A stretch of DNA of 64,000 nt from Streptomyces kaniharaensis. Lineage in GTDB: Bacteria; Actinomycetota; Actinomycetes; Streptomycetales; Streptomycetaceae. Shown in pieces: positions 49,459-57,712 of this stretch. The stretch is from assembly GCF_009569385.1 (NCBI RefSeq), contig NZ_WBOF01000001.1:1364001-1428000 (forward strand), written 5' to 3'. The position numbers and the translations under genes were made by a program. The notes beneath the pieces are model-generated. The model was not told the origin of the DNA and did not search any database. It worked only from the letters and a program-made list of their open reading frames with translations. The number at the start of each line of letters is the position of its first letter. Position 1 is the stretch's first letter.

Positions 49459-50252
49459 GCGAGAACGTGCGGTTCGTCCGGATGGGCATAGGTGAGCGCA
49501 CCGTGCCCTACCAGGAGGCCTGGGAGGAGCAGCAGCGGCTGCACGCGCTGCGGGTCGCGGACGAGATCCCCGACACCGTGCTGCTGCTGGAGCACCAGTC
49601 CGTCTACACGATGGGCAAGCGCACCAACCCCGCAGACCTGCCGCTGGACGGCACGCCCGTGGTCGAGGTCAACCGGGGCGGGGAGATCACCTGGCACGGC
49701 CCCGGCCAGCTGGTCGGCTACCCGATCATCAAGCTGCCGGACCCGATCGACGTCATCGCGTACGTCCGCCGGCTGGAGGAGGCGCTGATCCGGGCCAGCT
49801 CCGCGTTCGGTGTGGAGACCACCCGCGTCGAGGGCCGCAGCGGGGTCTGGGTGCTGGGCGACACCATCCCGGACGCGGTGGTGGATCCGGCCCAGGTGGT
49901 GGACATCGGCAAGCTCACCCTGCGGTTGGGCCTGCCGCTGGGCATCGACCCTCGGCTGGCCGGCCCCGAGTACGCGCCGTCCAACGCCGGGCAGCGCGGC
50001 GACGACCGGAAGCTCGCGGCGATCGGTGTGCGGGTCGCCCGCGGGGTCACCATGCACGGCTTCTCGCTGAACTGCGCCCAGGACATGACCTTCTTCGACA
50101 AGATCGTGCCGTGCGGCATCCGGGACGCGGGCGTCACCTCGCTCTCCAACGAGCTGACCCGCGACCTCCCCGTCGGCGAGGCGCTGCCGGTGGTCGAGCG
50201 GCACCTGGCGGAGGTGCTCGCCGAGCTGCCCGAGCCGGCGCTCAACCGCTGA
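49455..50252 (+). CDS. lipB: octanoyltransferase (lipoate synthesis)
   Basis: A protein of 265 residues moving octanoate from acyl carrier protein to lipoyl domains. [18 protein letters not shown] is the family signature. The catalytic lysine is in [10 protein letters not shown] and the cysteine in [12 protein letters not shown] 30-residue insertion before the lysine ([10 protein letters not shown] to [13 protein letters not shown]) is usual in streptomycetes. lipA follows after 140 bases. Confidence 0.95.
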   Translation: MSENVRFVRMGIGERTVPYQEAWEEQQRLHALRVADEIPDTVLLLEHQSVYTMGKRTNPADLPLDGTPVVEVNRGGEITWHGPGQLVGYPIIKLPDPIDVIAYVRRLEEALIRASSAFGVETTRVEGRSGVWVLGDTIPDAVVDPAQVVDIGKLTLRLGLPLGIDPRLAGPEYAPSNAGQRGDDRKLAAIGVRVARGVTMHGFSLNCAQDMTFFDKIVPCGIRDAGVTSLSNELTRDLPVGEALPVVERHLAEVLAELPEPALNR

Positions 50253-50281
50253 GCCCCAGTCCTGGGAGCACCCCGGGGAAT

Positions 50282-50320
50282 CTACCGGCCGGTAGCTCTG
50301 TTGCCCTGCGATTGCAGGGC
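50282..50320 (+). promoter_or_regulatory. paired inverted repeats upstream of lipA
   Basis: A perfect 14-base palindrome CTACCGGCCGGTAG (50282-50295) is followed by the hairpin GCCCTGC-GATT-GCAGGGC (50303-50320). They lie between lipB and lipA. The first is a candidate operator. The second is either part of it or a weak transcription stop after lipB. Confidence 0.5.
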
Positions 50321-50392
50321 GGTAGGCCCGGCGAAGGCCGTACAACCACAGGCGTACCCTGGGGGTACCCCGTCTAGTTCTAGGAGCCTCAC

Positions 50393-51346
50393 GTGTCCGC
50401 TGTCGCGCCCGACGGCAGGAAGCTGCTCCGCCTGGAGGTCCGCAACAGCGAGACCCCCATCGAGCGGAAGCCCGAGTGGATCAAGACCCGCGCGAAGATG
50501 GGCCCGGAGTACAACGCCCTCCAGTCGCTGGTGAAGAAGGAGGGGCTGCACACGGTCTGCCAGGAGGCCGGCTGCCCCAACATCTTCGAGTGCTGGGAGG
50601 ACCGCGAGGCGACCTTCCTCATCGGCGGTGACCAGTGCACCCGCCGCTGCGACTTCTGCCAGATCGACACGGGCAAGCCCGCCGAGTTCGACCGCGACGA
50701 GCCGCGCCGGGTCGCCGAGTCCATCGTCACCATGGACCTCAACTACGCCACCATCACCGGCGTCGCCCGCGACGACCTGCCGGACGGCGGCGCCTGGCTG
50801 TACGCGGAGACGGTGCGCCAGGTGCACGAGATGACGGCCGGCCGCGAGAGCGGCCGCACCGGCGTCGAGCTGCTGATCCCCGACTTCAACGCGGTGCCGG
50901 AGCAGCTGGCCGAGGTCTTCTCCTCGCGCCCCGAGGTGCTCGCGCACAACGTCGAGACGGTGCCGCGGATCTTCAAGCGGATCCGTCCGGCGTTCCGCTA
51001 CGAGCGCTCGCTGGACGTCATCACCCAGGCCCGCGCGGCCGGGCTGGTGACCAAGTCCAACCTGATCCTCGGCATGGGCGAGACCCGCGAGGAGGTCAGC
51101 CAGGCGCTGGCCGACCTGGTGGGTGCCGGGTGCGAGCTGATCACCATCACCCAGTACCTGCGGCCGTCGCTGCGCCACCACCCGGTCGAGCGCTGGGTGA
51201 AGCCGCACGAGTTCGTCGAGCTCCAGCAGGAGGCCGAGGAGCTGGGCTTCGCCGGGGTCATGTCGGGCCCGCTGGTGCGTTCGTCGTACCGGGCCGGCCG
51301 GCTCTACCGGCAGGCGCTGGAGCGGCGCGCACAGGCCGCGGTCTGA
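50393..51346 (+). CDS. lipA: lipoyl synthase
   Basis: A radical SAM protein of 317 residues inserting two sulfurs into octanoyl groups. The auxiliary cluster cysteines are in [13 protein letters not shown]. The radical SAM cysteines are in [18 protein letters not shown] and the C-terminal [12 protein letters not shown], holding the conserved serine, are present. The start is GTG. It works with LipB on SucB and related complexes. Confidence 0.97.
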   Translation: MSAVAPDGRKLLRLEVRNSETPIERKPEWIKTRAKMGPEYNALQSLVKKEGLHTVCQEAGCPNIFECWEDREATFLIGGDQCTRRCDFCQIDTGKPAEFDRDEPRRVAESIVTMDLNYATITGVARDDLPDGGAWLYAETVRQVHEMTAGRESGRTGVELLIPDFNAVPEQLAEVFSSRPEVLAHNVETVPRIFKRIRPAFRYERSLDVITQARAAGLVTKSNLILGMGETREEVSQALADLVGAGCELITITQYLRPSLRHHPVERWVKPHEFVELQQEAEELGFAGVMSGPLVRSSYRAGRLYRQALERRAQAAV

Positions 51347-51392
51347 CGCAGCCGGCGCCGCCATGCGGCTGTGCGCCGCGTACGGCCATTCG

Positions 51393-51418
51393 AAGGGCGG
51401 AGCCTCGGCTCCGCCCTT
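51393..51418 (+). terminator. terminator after lipA
   Basis: An 11-base stem, starting AAGGGCGGAGC, closes on CTCG and ends in CTTTC. Confidence 0.8.
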
Positions 51419-51529
51419 TCGCCTTCACCAGGCTTTGACTGGCAGGTCACGGGCTGGTAACACGAAGTGGTGACGATGGACTCGTTGCGATCGTTCGATT
51501 CTTCTCAGCCACGAGAGGAGCTGTTCGGG

Positions 51530-51721
51530 ATGCGGTTGCGGATCCGGTCGGTGGGGATGGCGCTGCGGTTCGCCGAGAGCGTTCTGATGGCCGGGGGCCA
51601 ACGACAGGCCCGGCGCAACGCCTGGGCGGCGGTCTGCGAGAACCGCCGGTACGCGGCGGACCGCCGGAACGACGTGCCGGCGGCCGGGGCCGGGGCCGGC
51701 GTGACGTCCGCACGCCGCTGA
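51530..51721 (+). CDS. small basic protein, conserved position after lipA
   Basis: A protein of 63 residues, basic, with MRLRIRSVGMALRFAESVL and an Arg/Asn-rich middle. ATG 51530 has AGGAG ten bases upstream. An in-frame GTG at 51467 would add 21 residues. Its place between lipA and the DUF4191 gene resembles small hypotheticals seen there in streptomycetes. The function is unknown. Confidence 0.5.
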   Translation: MRLRIRSVGMALRFAESVLMAGGQRQARRNAWAAVCENRRYAADRRNDVPAAGAGAGVTSARR

Positions 51722-51856
51722 GTCCGGCCGCGGCTGAGCCCGGCCGTCGCCGACCCGTCACTGTCCGCGCCGGAGGGCCGCCGCGCAGGTCACGGTTCGG
51801 GCGAACGGGTACCCGGGCTTGGATATCCCGCACCCGCGCCACGTACCATGAGCGTT

Positions 51857-52549
51857 ATGGCGAGGGAAACATCCGAGAACCCCGGGCGACTGAAGCAGAT
51901 CCGCCTGGCGTACACCATGACCAAGAAGGTCGACACCAAGATCGGCCTGATCATCGCCGGCGTCGGCCTGCTGACCTTCGGCGTGTTCCTCGCCATCGGC
52001 TTCGCGATCGACCACCCCGTCTATCTGGGCATCCTGGGCTTCATCGTGGCCTTCCTGGCCATGGCGATCGTCTTCGGGCGCCGGGCCGAGCGCGCCGCGT
52101 TCGGGCAGATGGAGGGGCAGCCGGGCGCCGTCGCGGCGGTGCTGAACAACATCCGGCGCGGCTGGAGCTCCAGCTCCACCCCGGTCGCGGTCACCCGTAA
52201 CCAGGACGCGGTCTACCGCGCCGTGGGCCGGGCCGGCATCGCGCTGATCGGCGAGGGCAACCCGAACCGGGTGCGCCAGCTGCTGGCCGCCGAGAAGAAG
52301 AAGATGGCCCGTGTGGTCGGCGACGGGGTGCCGGTGCACGACATCGTGGTGGGCGACGGCGAGGGCGAGATCCCGCTGAAGAAGCTGCAGATCCACCTGA
52401 TGCGCCTGCCCCGCGCCATCACCCCGGCCCAGGTCACCGAGACCAACGACCGCCTGCGCGCGCTGGGCGACCTGCTCTCCAAGGCGCCGATCCCCAAGGG
52501 CCCGATGCCCAAGGGCGCCCGGATGCCCAAGGGCGGCCAGGCCCGCTGA
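51857..52549 (+). CDS. DUF4191 membrane protein
   Basis: A protein of 230 residues with a basic N-terminus (GRLKQIRLAYTMTKK), two adjacent membrane segments (about residues 30-80) and a cytosolic C-terminal half with ARVVGDGVPVHDIVVGDGEGE, the DUF4191 pattern. The tail has three PKG repeats. ATG 51857 is six bases after a TACCAT -10-like hexamer, so a leaderless message is possible; ATG 51848 is an alternative. The function is unknown. Confidence 0.85.
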   Translation: MARETSENPGRLKQIRLAYTMTKKVDTKIGLIIAGVGLLTFGVFLAIGFAIDHPVYLGILGFIVAFLAMAIVFGRRAERAAFGQMEGQPGAVAAVLNNIRRGWSSSSTPVAVTRNQDAVYRAVGRAGIALIGEGNPNRVRQLLAAEKKKMARVVGDGVPVHDIVVGDGEGEIPLKKLQIHLMRLPRAITPAQVTETNDRLRALGDLLSKAPIPKGPMPKGARMPKGGQAR

Positions 52550-52566
52550 CTCCCCCGTCGACACCG

Positions 52567-52606
52567 GAACGGCCCCGCTGCGGAACTCTTCGCAGCGGGG
52601 CCGTTC
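52567..52606. terminator. bidirectional terminator between DUF4191 and RDD genes
   Basis: A 16-base perfect stem, starting GAACGGCCCCGCTGCG, between convergent genes. Confidence 0.85.
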
Positions 52607-52650
52607 GGCGTTTCGACACGGACGTCACACGTGTGTCGATACGGACGACG

Positions 52651-53118
52651 TCACATCCGGACCTCGACGGTGCCGACCGCCTTGTCGTGCAGGCCGCGGG
52701 CGTCGCGGTCCCAGACCAGCGGCGGCACCAGCAGGCAGAGCAGCAGGGTGCGCAGCATCACCTGCGGGATGGTCGCGCGGCCGCCGTCCAGCCGGACCAC
52801 CCGCAGGCCGAACAGCCGCTTGCCGACCGTCGTGCCGGTGGTGGAGAGCAGCAGCGCGGTGACGGCGAAGAACAGGGGCGTCGTCCACAGGTTGGCCGAG
52901 ACGACGGCGCCGTTGGCGATCATCCCGTAGGCGACCAGGGAGACGAGCCAGCCGTCCACGAACACGGCGCCGATCCGGCGGCCGGGGCCGGCGATCGAGC
53001 CGGGGCCCTCCTGGGGCAGTCCGAGGCGCTCACCGCGGTAGCCGAAGTCGGCGCCCATCTTCTCGGCGGCCGCCTTCGGGCCGTCGATCCACGATCCCAA
53101 CGCTTCTCTGGTGTCCAC
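52651..53118 (-). CDS. RDD family membrane protein
   Basis: A protein of 155 residues with a hydrophilic N-terminus, then the RDD region: GRRIGAVFVDGWLVSL holds the Arg and Asp, followed by two or three membrane segments and TTVGKRLFGLRVVR. RDD proteins are poorly characterised and some act in ion transport. The start is GTG. It diverges from glnA, and a DasR-type site lies 101 bases upstream. Confidence 0.88.
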   Translation of the reverse strand: MDTREALGSWIDGPKAAAEKMGADFGYRGERLGLPQEGPGSIAGPGRRIGAVFVDGWLVSLVAYGMIANGAVVSANLWTTPLFFAVTALLLSTTGTTVGKRLFGLRVVRLDGGRATIPQVMLRTLLLCLLVPPLVWDRDARGLHDKAVGTVEVRM

Positions 53119-53218
53119 GAATCCACACTAACCGGGCGGCCCGTCCGCGCCGCCACCGGCTCCCCCGTGGTCGGCGGCGTCGCCCCCGACCGGGTGAATC
53201 CCCGTTCCGGGACTTACC

Positions 53219-53236
53219 AAGTGGTCCAGACCACTT
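53219..53236. promoter_or_regulatory. DasR-responsive element (dre)
   Basis: AAGTGGTCCAGACCACTT is a palindrome of 8-base arms around CA. Its core AGTGGTCCAGACCACT differs by one base from AGTGGTCTAGACCACT, the established DasR consensus type. It lies 101 bases from the RDD start and 158 bases from the glnA start. Confidence 0.75.
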
Positions 53237-53310
53237 CACGAGTGGCATCCTGGCAGGCAGAGCGTTTTGTCCCGTCCCGTACGCCTTTGCCGCCCGCTCA
53301 ACGGTCGCGG

Positions 53311-53348
53311 TTAACATCTAGGAAACGAGCGGGTCACCGGTCGGAAAC
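53311..53348 (+). promoter_or_regulatory. two GlnR boxes upstream of glnA
   Basis: Box 1 is TTAAC-ATCTAG-GAAAC (53311-53326) and box 2 is GTCAC-CGGTCG-GAAAC (53333-53348). They match the gTnAc-n6-GaAAc consensus, spaced 22 bases apart on the same face of the helix. A TAGGGT -10 candidate (53359-53364) follows. GlnR activates glnA under nitrogen limitation in this group. Confidence 0.88.
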
Positions 53349-53393
53349 GGACCATTCCTAGGGTGAGCCCCATTCGCACGCCGAGGAGGATGG

Positions 53394-54806
53394 ATGTTCA
53401 ACAACGCCGCCGAAGTGAAGCAGTTCATCCAGGACAACGACGTGAAGTTCGTCGACGTCCGCTTCTGCGACCTGCCGGGCGTCATGCAGCACTTCTCCGT
53501 ACCTGCGGCGACCTTCGACCCGGCCGACACCCTGATGTTCGACGGCTCGTCGATCCGCGGCTTCCAGGCCATCCACGAGTCCGACATGGCCCTCGTCGCG
53601 GACCTCGCCACGGCCCGGCTCGATCCCTTCCGGACCGAGAAGCACCTCAACATCAACTTCTTCATCCAGGACCCGGTCACCGGCGAGTCCTACAGCCGCG
53701 ACCCGCGCAACGTCGCCAAGAAGGCGGAGGCCTACCTCGCCTCCTCCGGCATCGCCGACACCGCGTTCTTCGGGCCCGAGGCCGAGTTCTACGTCTTCGA
53801 CTCGGTGCGGTTCGAGACCAGCGCCAACGCGTCCTTCTACCACATCGACTCCGAGGCCGGCGCCTGGAACACCGGTGCCGCCGAGGGCGACGTGCGCGGC
53901 TACAAGGTCAAGTACAAGGGCGGCTACTTCCCCGTCCCGCCGGTGGACCACTTCGCCGACCTGCGCGCCGAGATGTCGCTGGAGCTGGCCAAGGCCGGTC
54001 TGGAGGTCGAGCGCCAGCACCACGAGGTCGGCACGGCCGGCCAGGCGGAGATCAACTACAAGTTCAACACCCTGCTGCACGCCGCCGACGACCTGATGCT
54101 GTTCAAGTACATCATCAAGAACGTCGCCTGGAGGAACGGCAAGACCGCCACCTTCATGCCGAAGCCGATCTTCGGCGACAACGGCTCGGGCATGCACGTC
54201 CACCAGTCGCTGTGGAGCGAGGGCTCGCCGCTCTTCTACGACGAGCAGGGCTACGCCGGTCTCTCCGACACCGCCCGCTACTACATCGGCGGCCTGCTCC
54301 GGCACGCCCCCTCGCTGCTGGCCTTCACCAACCCGTCGATGAACTCCTACCACCGCCTGGTGCCGGGCTTCGAGGCGCCGGTCAACCTGGTGTACTCGCA
54401 GCGCAACCGCTCGGCCGCGATCCGCATCCCGATCACCGGCTCCAACGCCAGGGCCAAGCGCATCGAGTTCCGCGCGCCGGACCCGTCGTCCAACCCCTAC
54501 CTGGCCTTCTCGGCGATGCTGATGGCCGGCCTCGACGGCATCCGCAACAAGATCGAGCCGCTGGAGCCGGTCGACAAGGACCTCTACGAGCTGGCTCCCG
54601 AGGAGCACGCCAACGTCCCGCAGGTGCCCTCCTCGCTCCCGGCCGTCCTGGAGGCGCTGGAGGCCGACCACGAGTACCTGCTCGCGGGCAACGTCTTCAC
54701 CCCGGACCTGATCGAGACCTGGATCGACTTCAAGCGCACCAACGAGATCGCCCCGATCGCCCTGCGCCCCCACCCGTACGAGTTCGAGCTGTACTACGAC
54801 CTGTAA
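53394..54806 (+). CDS. glnA: glutamine synthetase type I
   Basis: A protein of 470 residues making glutamine from glutamate and ammonia as a dodecamer. [10 protein letters not shown] is the N-terminal signature, AEFYVFD begins the active site, and MHVHQSLW and NRSAAIRIP are metal and ATP site elements. The adenylylation tyrosine is in [11 protein letters not shown] near residue 397. The start follows GAGGAGGA. Control is by GlnR, as shown by the upstream boxes. Confidence 0.97.
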   Translation: MFNNAAEVKQFIQDNDVKFVDVRFCDLPGVMQHFSVPAATFDPADTLMFDGSSIRGFQAIHESDMALVADLATARLDPFRTEKHLNINFFIQDPVTGESYSRDPRNVAKKAEAYLASSGIADTAFFGPEAEFYVFDSVRFETSANASFYHIDSEAGAWNTGAAEGDVRGYKVKYKGGYFPVPPVDHFADLRAEMSLELAKAGLEVERQHHEVGTAGQAEINYKFNTLLHAADDLMLFKYIIKNVAWRNGKTATFMPKPIFGDNGSGMHVHQSLWSEGSPLFYDEQGYAGLSDTARYYIGGLLRHAPSLLAFTNPSMNSYHRLVPGFEAPVNLVYSQRNRSAAIRIPITGSNARAKRIEFRAPDPSSNPYLAFSAMLMAGLDGIRNKIEPLEPVDKDLYELAPEEHANVPQVPSSLPAVLEALEADHEYLLAGNVFTPDLIETWIDFKRTNEIAPIALRPHPYEFELYYDL

Positions 54807-54844
54807 GGGGCATCTGACCTGCGGGAATGCAGATCGGACCACTT

Positions 54845-54885
54845 GCGTCGGTGCAGGTCAGCGAGTCGCTGACCTGCACCGACGC
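54845..54885 (+). terminator. terminator after glnA
   Basis: A perfect 19-base stem, starting GCGTCGGTGCAGGTCAGCG, closes on AGT. It has no T-run. It lies 39 bases after the stop. Confidence 0.75.
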
Positions 54886-55046
54886 TGCGCGAGTAGGTGA
54901 CTTTGCCTCGTTTTCGCGATGTGCGCCTCGAATACCGCTGCAACGGGTCGGCCGGCCTGTGACGATCAGCCGTTCAGCCCTCACCAGGTGCTCGGTCGGC
55001 GGATGGCGCCCATCCTGACAGGCAGAGGCCGCAGGAGGGAGCGGAC

Positions 55047-56402
55047 GTGAGATCGATCGATGCCCCCGCGGCTGCGCAAGGACGTCTGCTGGCGCGGCTG
55101 GCACTGGCCTTCGTGCTGGGCTCTCTGGTGGCACTGGTTACCCTGGGCGGACGTGGTGGCCTGCTGATCGTCGTGATCGGGGTGGCCTGCCTGATCGTCA
55201 CAGCGGCCGGGACCTGGTGGGTACTGTCGCGCCACGGTGCCGTGCGGGTAGCCGGGACTCTGCTCGCACTCGCCGCTCCCGTGGCCGTGCTGGTGCTCTA
55301 CACCCGGGCGAGTCTGTGGCCCGCCGCACTGACCGCGGTCGCGTTCCTCGAGGCAGCGGCGCTATGCGCCAGGTCGGCCCTGCGCGTGATCCAAGGGCCC
55401 CAGGGCATGCGAGCGGTCGCATCCCCCGCTCTCAGGTATCCGGTGCTGATCATGAACCCGAAGTCCGGGGGCGGCAAAGTCGGGCGCTTCGGGCTGATGG
55501 AGAAGGCCGAGGCTCTCGGTGCCCGGGTCGTCCTGCTGGACACGTCCGCCCGGACGGACATCGGAACGATCGCCCGTCGCGCCGTGGCCGACGGCGCGGA
55601 CCTGCTCGGGGTCGCTGGCGGCGACGGCTCCCAGGCCCTGGTGGCCGCGGTCGCCGCCGAGCACAACCTGCCGTTCCTGGTGATCTGCGCAGGCACCCGC
55701 AACCACTTCGCCATGGACCTGGGCCTTGACCGCGACGCTCCCGACCGATGCCTCGACGCGCTCAGCGACGGCGAGGAACTACTCGTCGATCTGGGCACGG
55801 TCGACGGCCGGCCGTTCGTGAACACGGTCTCGTTCGGGGTGTACGCGCAGATCGTGCAGCGCCCCGAGTACCGCGATGCCAAGGCCGGCGCCACTCTGGA
55901 CGCGCTGCCCGACCTGCTGCACGGGTACTCCGGCCACCCGCTCAACGCACGGACGGCAACTGCCCGGCTGGAAGCCCAGCAGGCCCTCCTGATCAGCAAC
56001 AACCCCTACGCCGCGCCCCAGCCCGCAGCCCTGGTCGGCCGCAGACCCCGGCTCGATCTCGGCACGCTGGGTGTCGTCGGGATCCACGTGAGCAACGCCG
56101 CTCAGGCGGCGCAGGTCGCTCTCCGTGGTTCTCGGGCTCCCGGGCTGAGCATCCTGACGTCTCCCCGGGTCACGGTGGACTCGGACACGGACCTCATCGC
56201 GGTCGCCGTCGACGGAGAAGCGCTCCAGCTGCCGACCCCCGTCACCTGCGACATCCACCCGGGCGCCCTGCGGGTCCTGGTGCCCAGGAACCGGCCCGGC
56301 ACGCCGACGGCGGCTCCGCCCCTCGACTGGCCCGAACTGCTCAAGCTCGCCCTCGGCCGGCCCCGATCAGCCCCGACCGCGTCGGACTACTCCGATGGTT
56401 AG
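55047..56402 (+). CDS. membrane protein with diacylglycerol kinase catalytic domain
   Basis: A protein of 451 residues. Residues 15-125 contain about four hydrophobic segments. Residues 135-440 form a DAGK/sphingosine-kinase-like domain: VLIMNPKSGGGKVGRF begins it, GVAGGDGSQALVAAVA is the nucleotide loop (GGDGS rather than GGDGT), and ICAGTRNHFAMDLGL follows. It probably phosphorylates a lipid such as diacylglycerol. The start is GTG. It overlaps the PAP2 gene by 8 bases. Confidence 0.85.
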   Translation: MRSIDAPAAAQGRLLARLALAFVLGSLVALVTLGGRGGLLIVVIGVACLIVTAAGTWWVLSRHGAVRVAGTLLALAAPVAVLVLYTRASLWPAALTAVAFLEAAALCARSALRVIQGPQGMRAVASPALRYPVLIMNPKSGGGKVGRFGLMEKAEALGARVVLLDTSARTDIGTIARRAVADGADLLGVAGGDGSQALVAAVAAEHNLPFLVICAGTRNHFAMDLGLDRDAPDRCLDALSDGEELLVDLGTVDGRPFVNTVSFGVYAQIVQRPEYRDAKAGATLDALPDLLHGYSGHPLNARTATARLEAQQALLISNNPYAAPQPAALVGRRPRLDLGTLGVVGIHVSNAAQAAQVALRGSRAPGLSILTSPRVTVDSDTDLIAVAVDGEALQLPTPVTCDIHPGALRVLVPRNRPGTPTAAPPLDWPELLKLALGRPRSAPTASDYSDG

Positions 56403-56964
56403 CGCCCGTGACGTGGTACGCGACCTGATGGTCCTCGACAGCGCCGTCTACGCCGCGGTGGCCGCCACCGAGACCCCGGCTCTCGACCGCGGTCTGCGAC
56501 GCCTGTCATCCGCAGCCGACCACTCCAAGCTCTCTCTGGCCGCAGCCGGGTTGCTCGCTCTTCGTCCCGGGCGGACGCGGCGCGCGGCAGTGCTCGGCGT
56601 CTTTGCCGTAGGTCTGGCCTCGGCCGGTGCGAACCTGGTGGTCAAACAGCTGATACGACGGCCGCGACCGGATCGACTGGCGACCGCGAGCAGCGCCGAG
56701 CGCCACGTCCGGATGCCCTCCTCGCCCTCCCTCCCCTCCGGGCACACCGCCGCCGCGGTCGCCTTCGCCGCGGTCACCGGGTCCGCTCTGCCCGCGCTCG
56801 CGTTCCCCCTCGGCACGCTCGCCTGCGCGGTCGGGTACTCCCGTGTCCACACCGGAGTCCACTACCCGGGCGACGTGGCGGCTGGAGCACTGATCGGCAT
56901 CGCCAGCGCCGCCGCCGTCACGGCCGGCGCGAACCACTGGGCACCGAGGCCCCCTTGCCGGTGA
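56395..56964 (+). CDS. PAP2 family lipid phosphatase
   Basis: A membrane protein of 189 residues. The three phosphatase motifs are complete: KQLIRRPRP, PSLPSGHTAA and SRVHTGVHYPGD. It removes phosphate from a lipid phosphate, probably on the outer face. Translation is likely coupled to the DAG kinase gene through the 8-base overlap, so the two enzymes probably act on the same lipid pool. Confidence 0.9.
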   Translation: MVSARDVVRDLMVLDSAVYAAVAATETPALDRGLRRLSSAADHSKLSLAAAGLLALRPGRTRRAAVLGVFAVGLASAGANLVVKQLIRRPRPDRLATASSAERHVRMPSSPSLPSGHTAAAVAFAAVTGSALPALAFPLGTLACAVGYSRVHTGVHYPGDVAAGALIGIASAAAVTAGANHWAPRPPCR

Positions 56965-57157
56965 CCACGCTCCGATTTCGCAACCCGTTCTGGTCGCTCA
57001 CCATGATTGCCACCTGCGGCTTCGTCATCCGAGGGCAGTGCGCCGTGCGCGACGAGGGCGATCCGTCGAGCGACCGAGTGGCGGCGGGCAGCGAATTCTC
57101 ACACCGCTGCACAAGCGACCGCCCAGCGGTCGGCCGTGGCGGTGGGTGATGGAGGCA
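56965..57157. other. intergenic region, PAP2 / amphi-Trp
   Basis: About 190 bases between convergent genes. No gene, clear terminator or repeat is visible. Confidence 0.4.
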
Positions 57158-57445
57158 TCAGCTCGGTGAGGACTCGTCCTGCGGGCCGGATGCCGACCGA
57201 GCCGAAGCCTTGTCGGTCTGCGCGACCGGCCACTTGAGCTCGACTTCGAGTTCGAGCTCGCCATCGCCGACCTCGATCTCGATCTCACTTCGGAGTTCCT
57301 CTGGGATCCGCAGGCTCACCGTCCCCGGGCCGAGCTCCAGCTGAGCACCGTCGCCGTGCCGCAGCGCGGCCGCAAGCGCCGACAGCAGATCCGCGGCCTC
57401 AAGGCGCGACAGTGAGGACTTCTGCTCGAACTTGAGGTCCTTCAC
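57158..57445 (-). CDS. amphi-Trp domain protein
   Basis: A protein of 95 residues. MKDLKFEQKSSLSRLEAADLL, a beta-rich acidic middle (ELRSEIEIEVGDGELELEVE) and LKWP match the amphi-Trp domain pattern, whose function is unknown. GTG 57445 follows GGAGG, so the longer frame to 57511 is not used. It faces the PAP2 gene. Confidence 0.75.
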   Translation of the reverse strand: MKDLKFEQKSSLSRLEAADLLSALAAALRHGDGAQLELGPGTVSLRIPEELRSEIEIEVGDGELELEVELKWPVAQTDKASARSASGPQDESSPS

Positions 57446-57551
57446 GACTTCCTCCAACCGTAAAGAAGACCAGGTGACTTCAAGAGCCGCGCTGATCTCC
57501 GTCCCGGGCATTCCTGGCAGGTGACCACCATCCGCTGTCCCGCGTGATCAG

Positions 57552-57635
57552 GTGCACGAACACGCCGGGGAGCCGCAGGATGACGACCAGAACGACCTGT
57601 TCAGGGGCATGTTCACGCTCTGCTACGACCTGTAG
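57552..57635 (+). pseudogene. possible gene fragment ending like glnA
   Basis: A short frame reads VHEHAGEPQDDDQ and ends FTLCYDL-stop, close to the GlnA C-terminus FELYYDL-stop. Over the last 23 bases 19 match the end of glnA. There is no ribosome site. It may be a remnant of a duplicated or inserted segment, or coincidence. Confidence 0.3.
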
Positions 57636-57654
57636 ACCTCGCCCCACACTTGGC

Positions 57655-57696
57655 GCTGCCCCCCGCACCCGGGCTGACTCGGGTGCGGGGGGCAGC
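57655..57696 (-). terminator. terminator after the serine protease gene
   Basis: A 16-base perfect stem, starting GCTGCCCCCCGCACCC, 16 bases beyond the protease stop. Confidence 0.8.
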
Positions 57697-57712
57697 CGTT
57701 CGCGGGGCCGGG

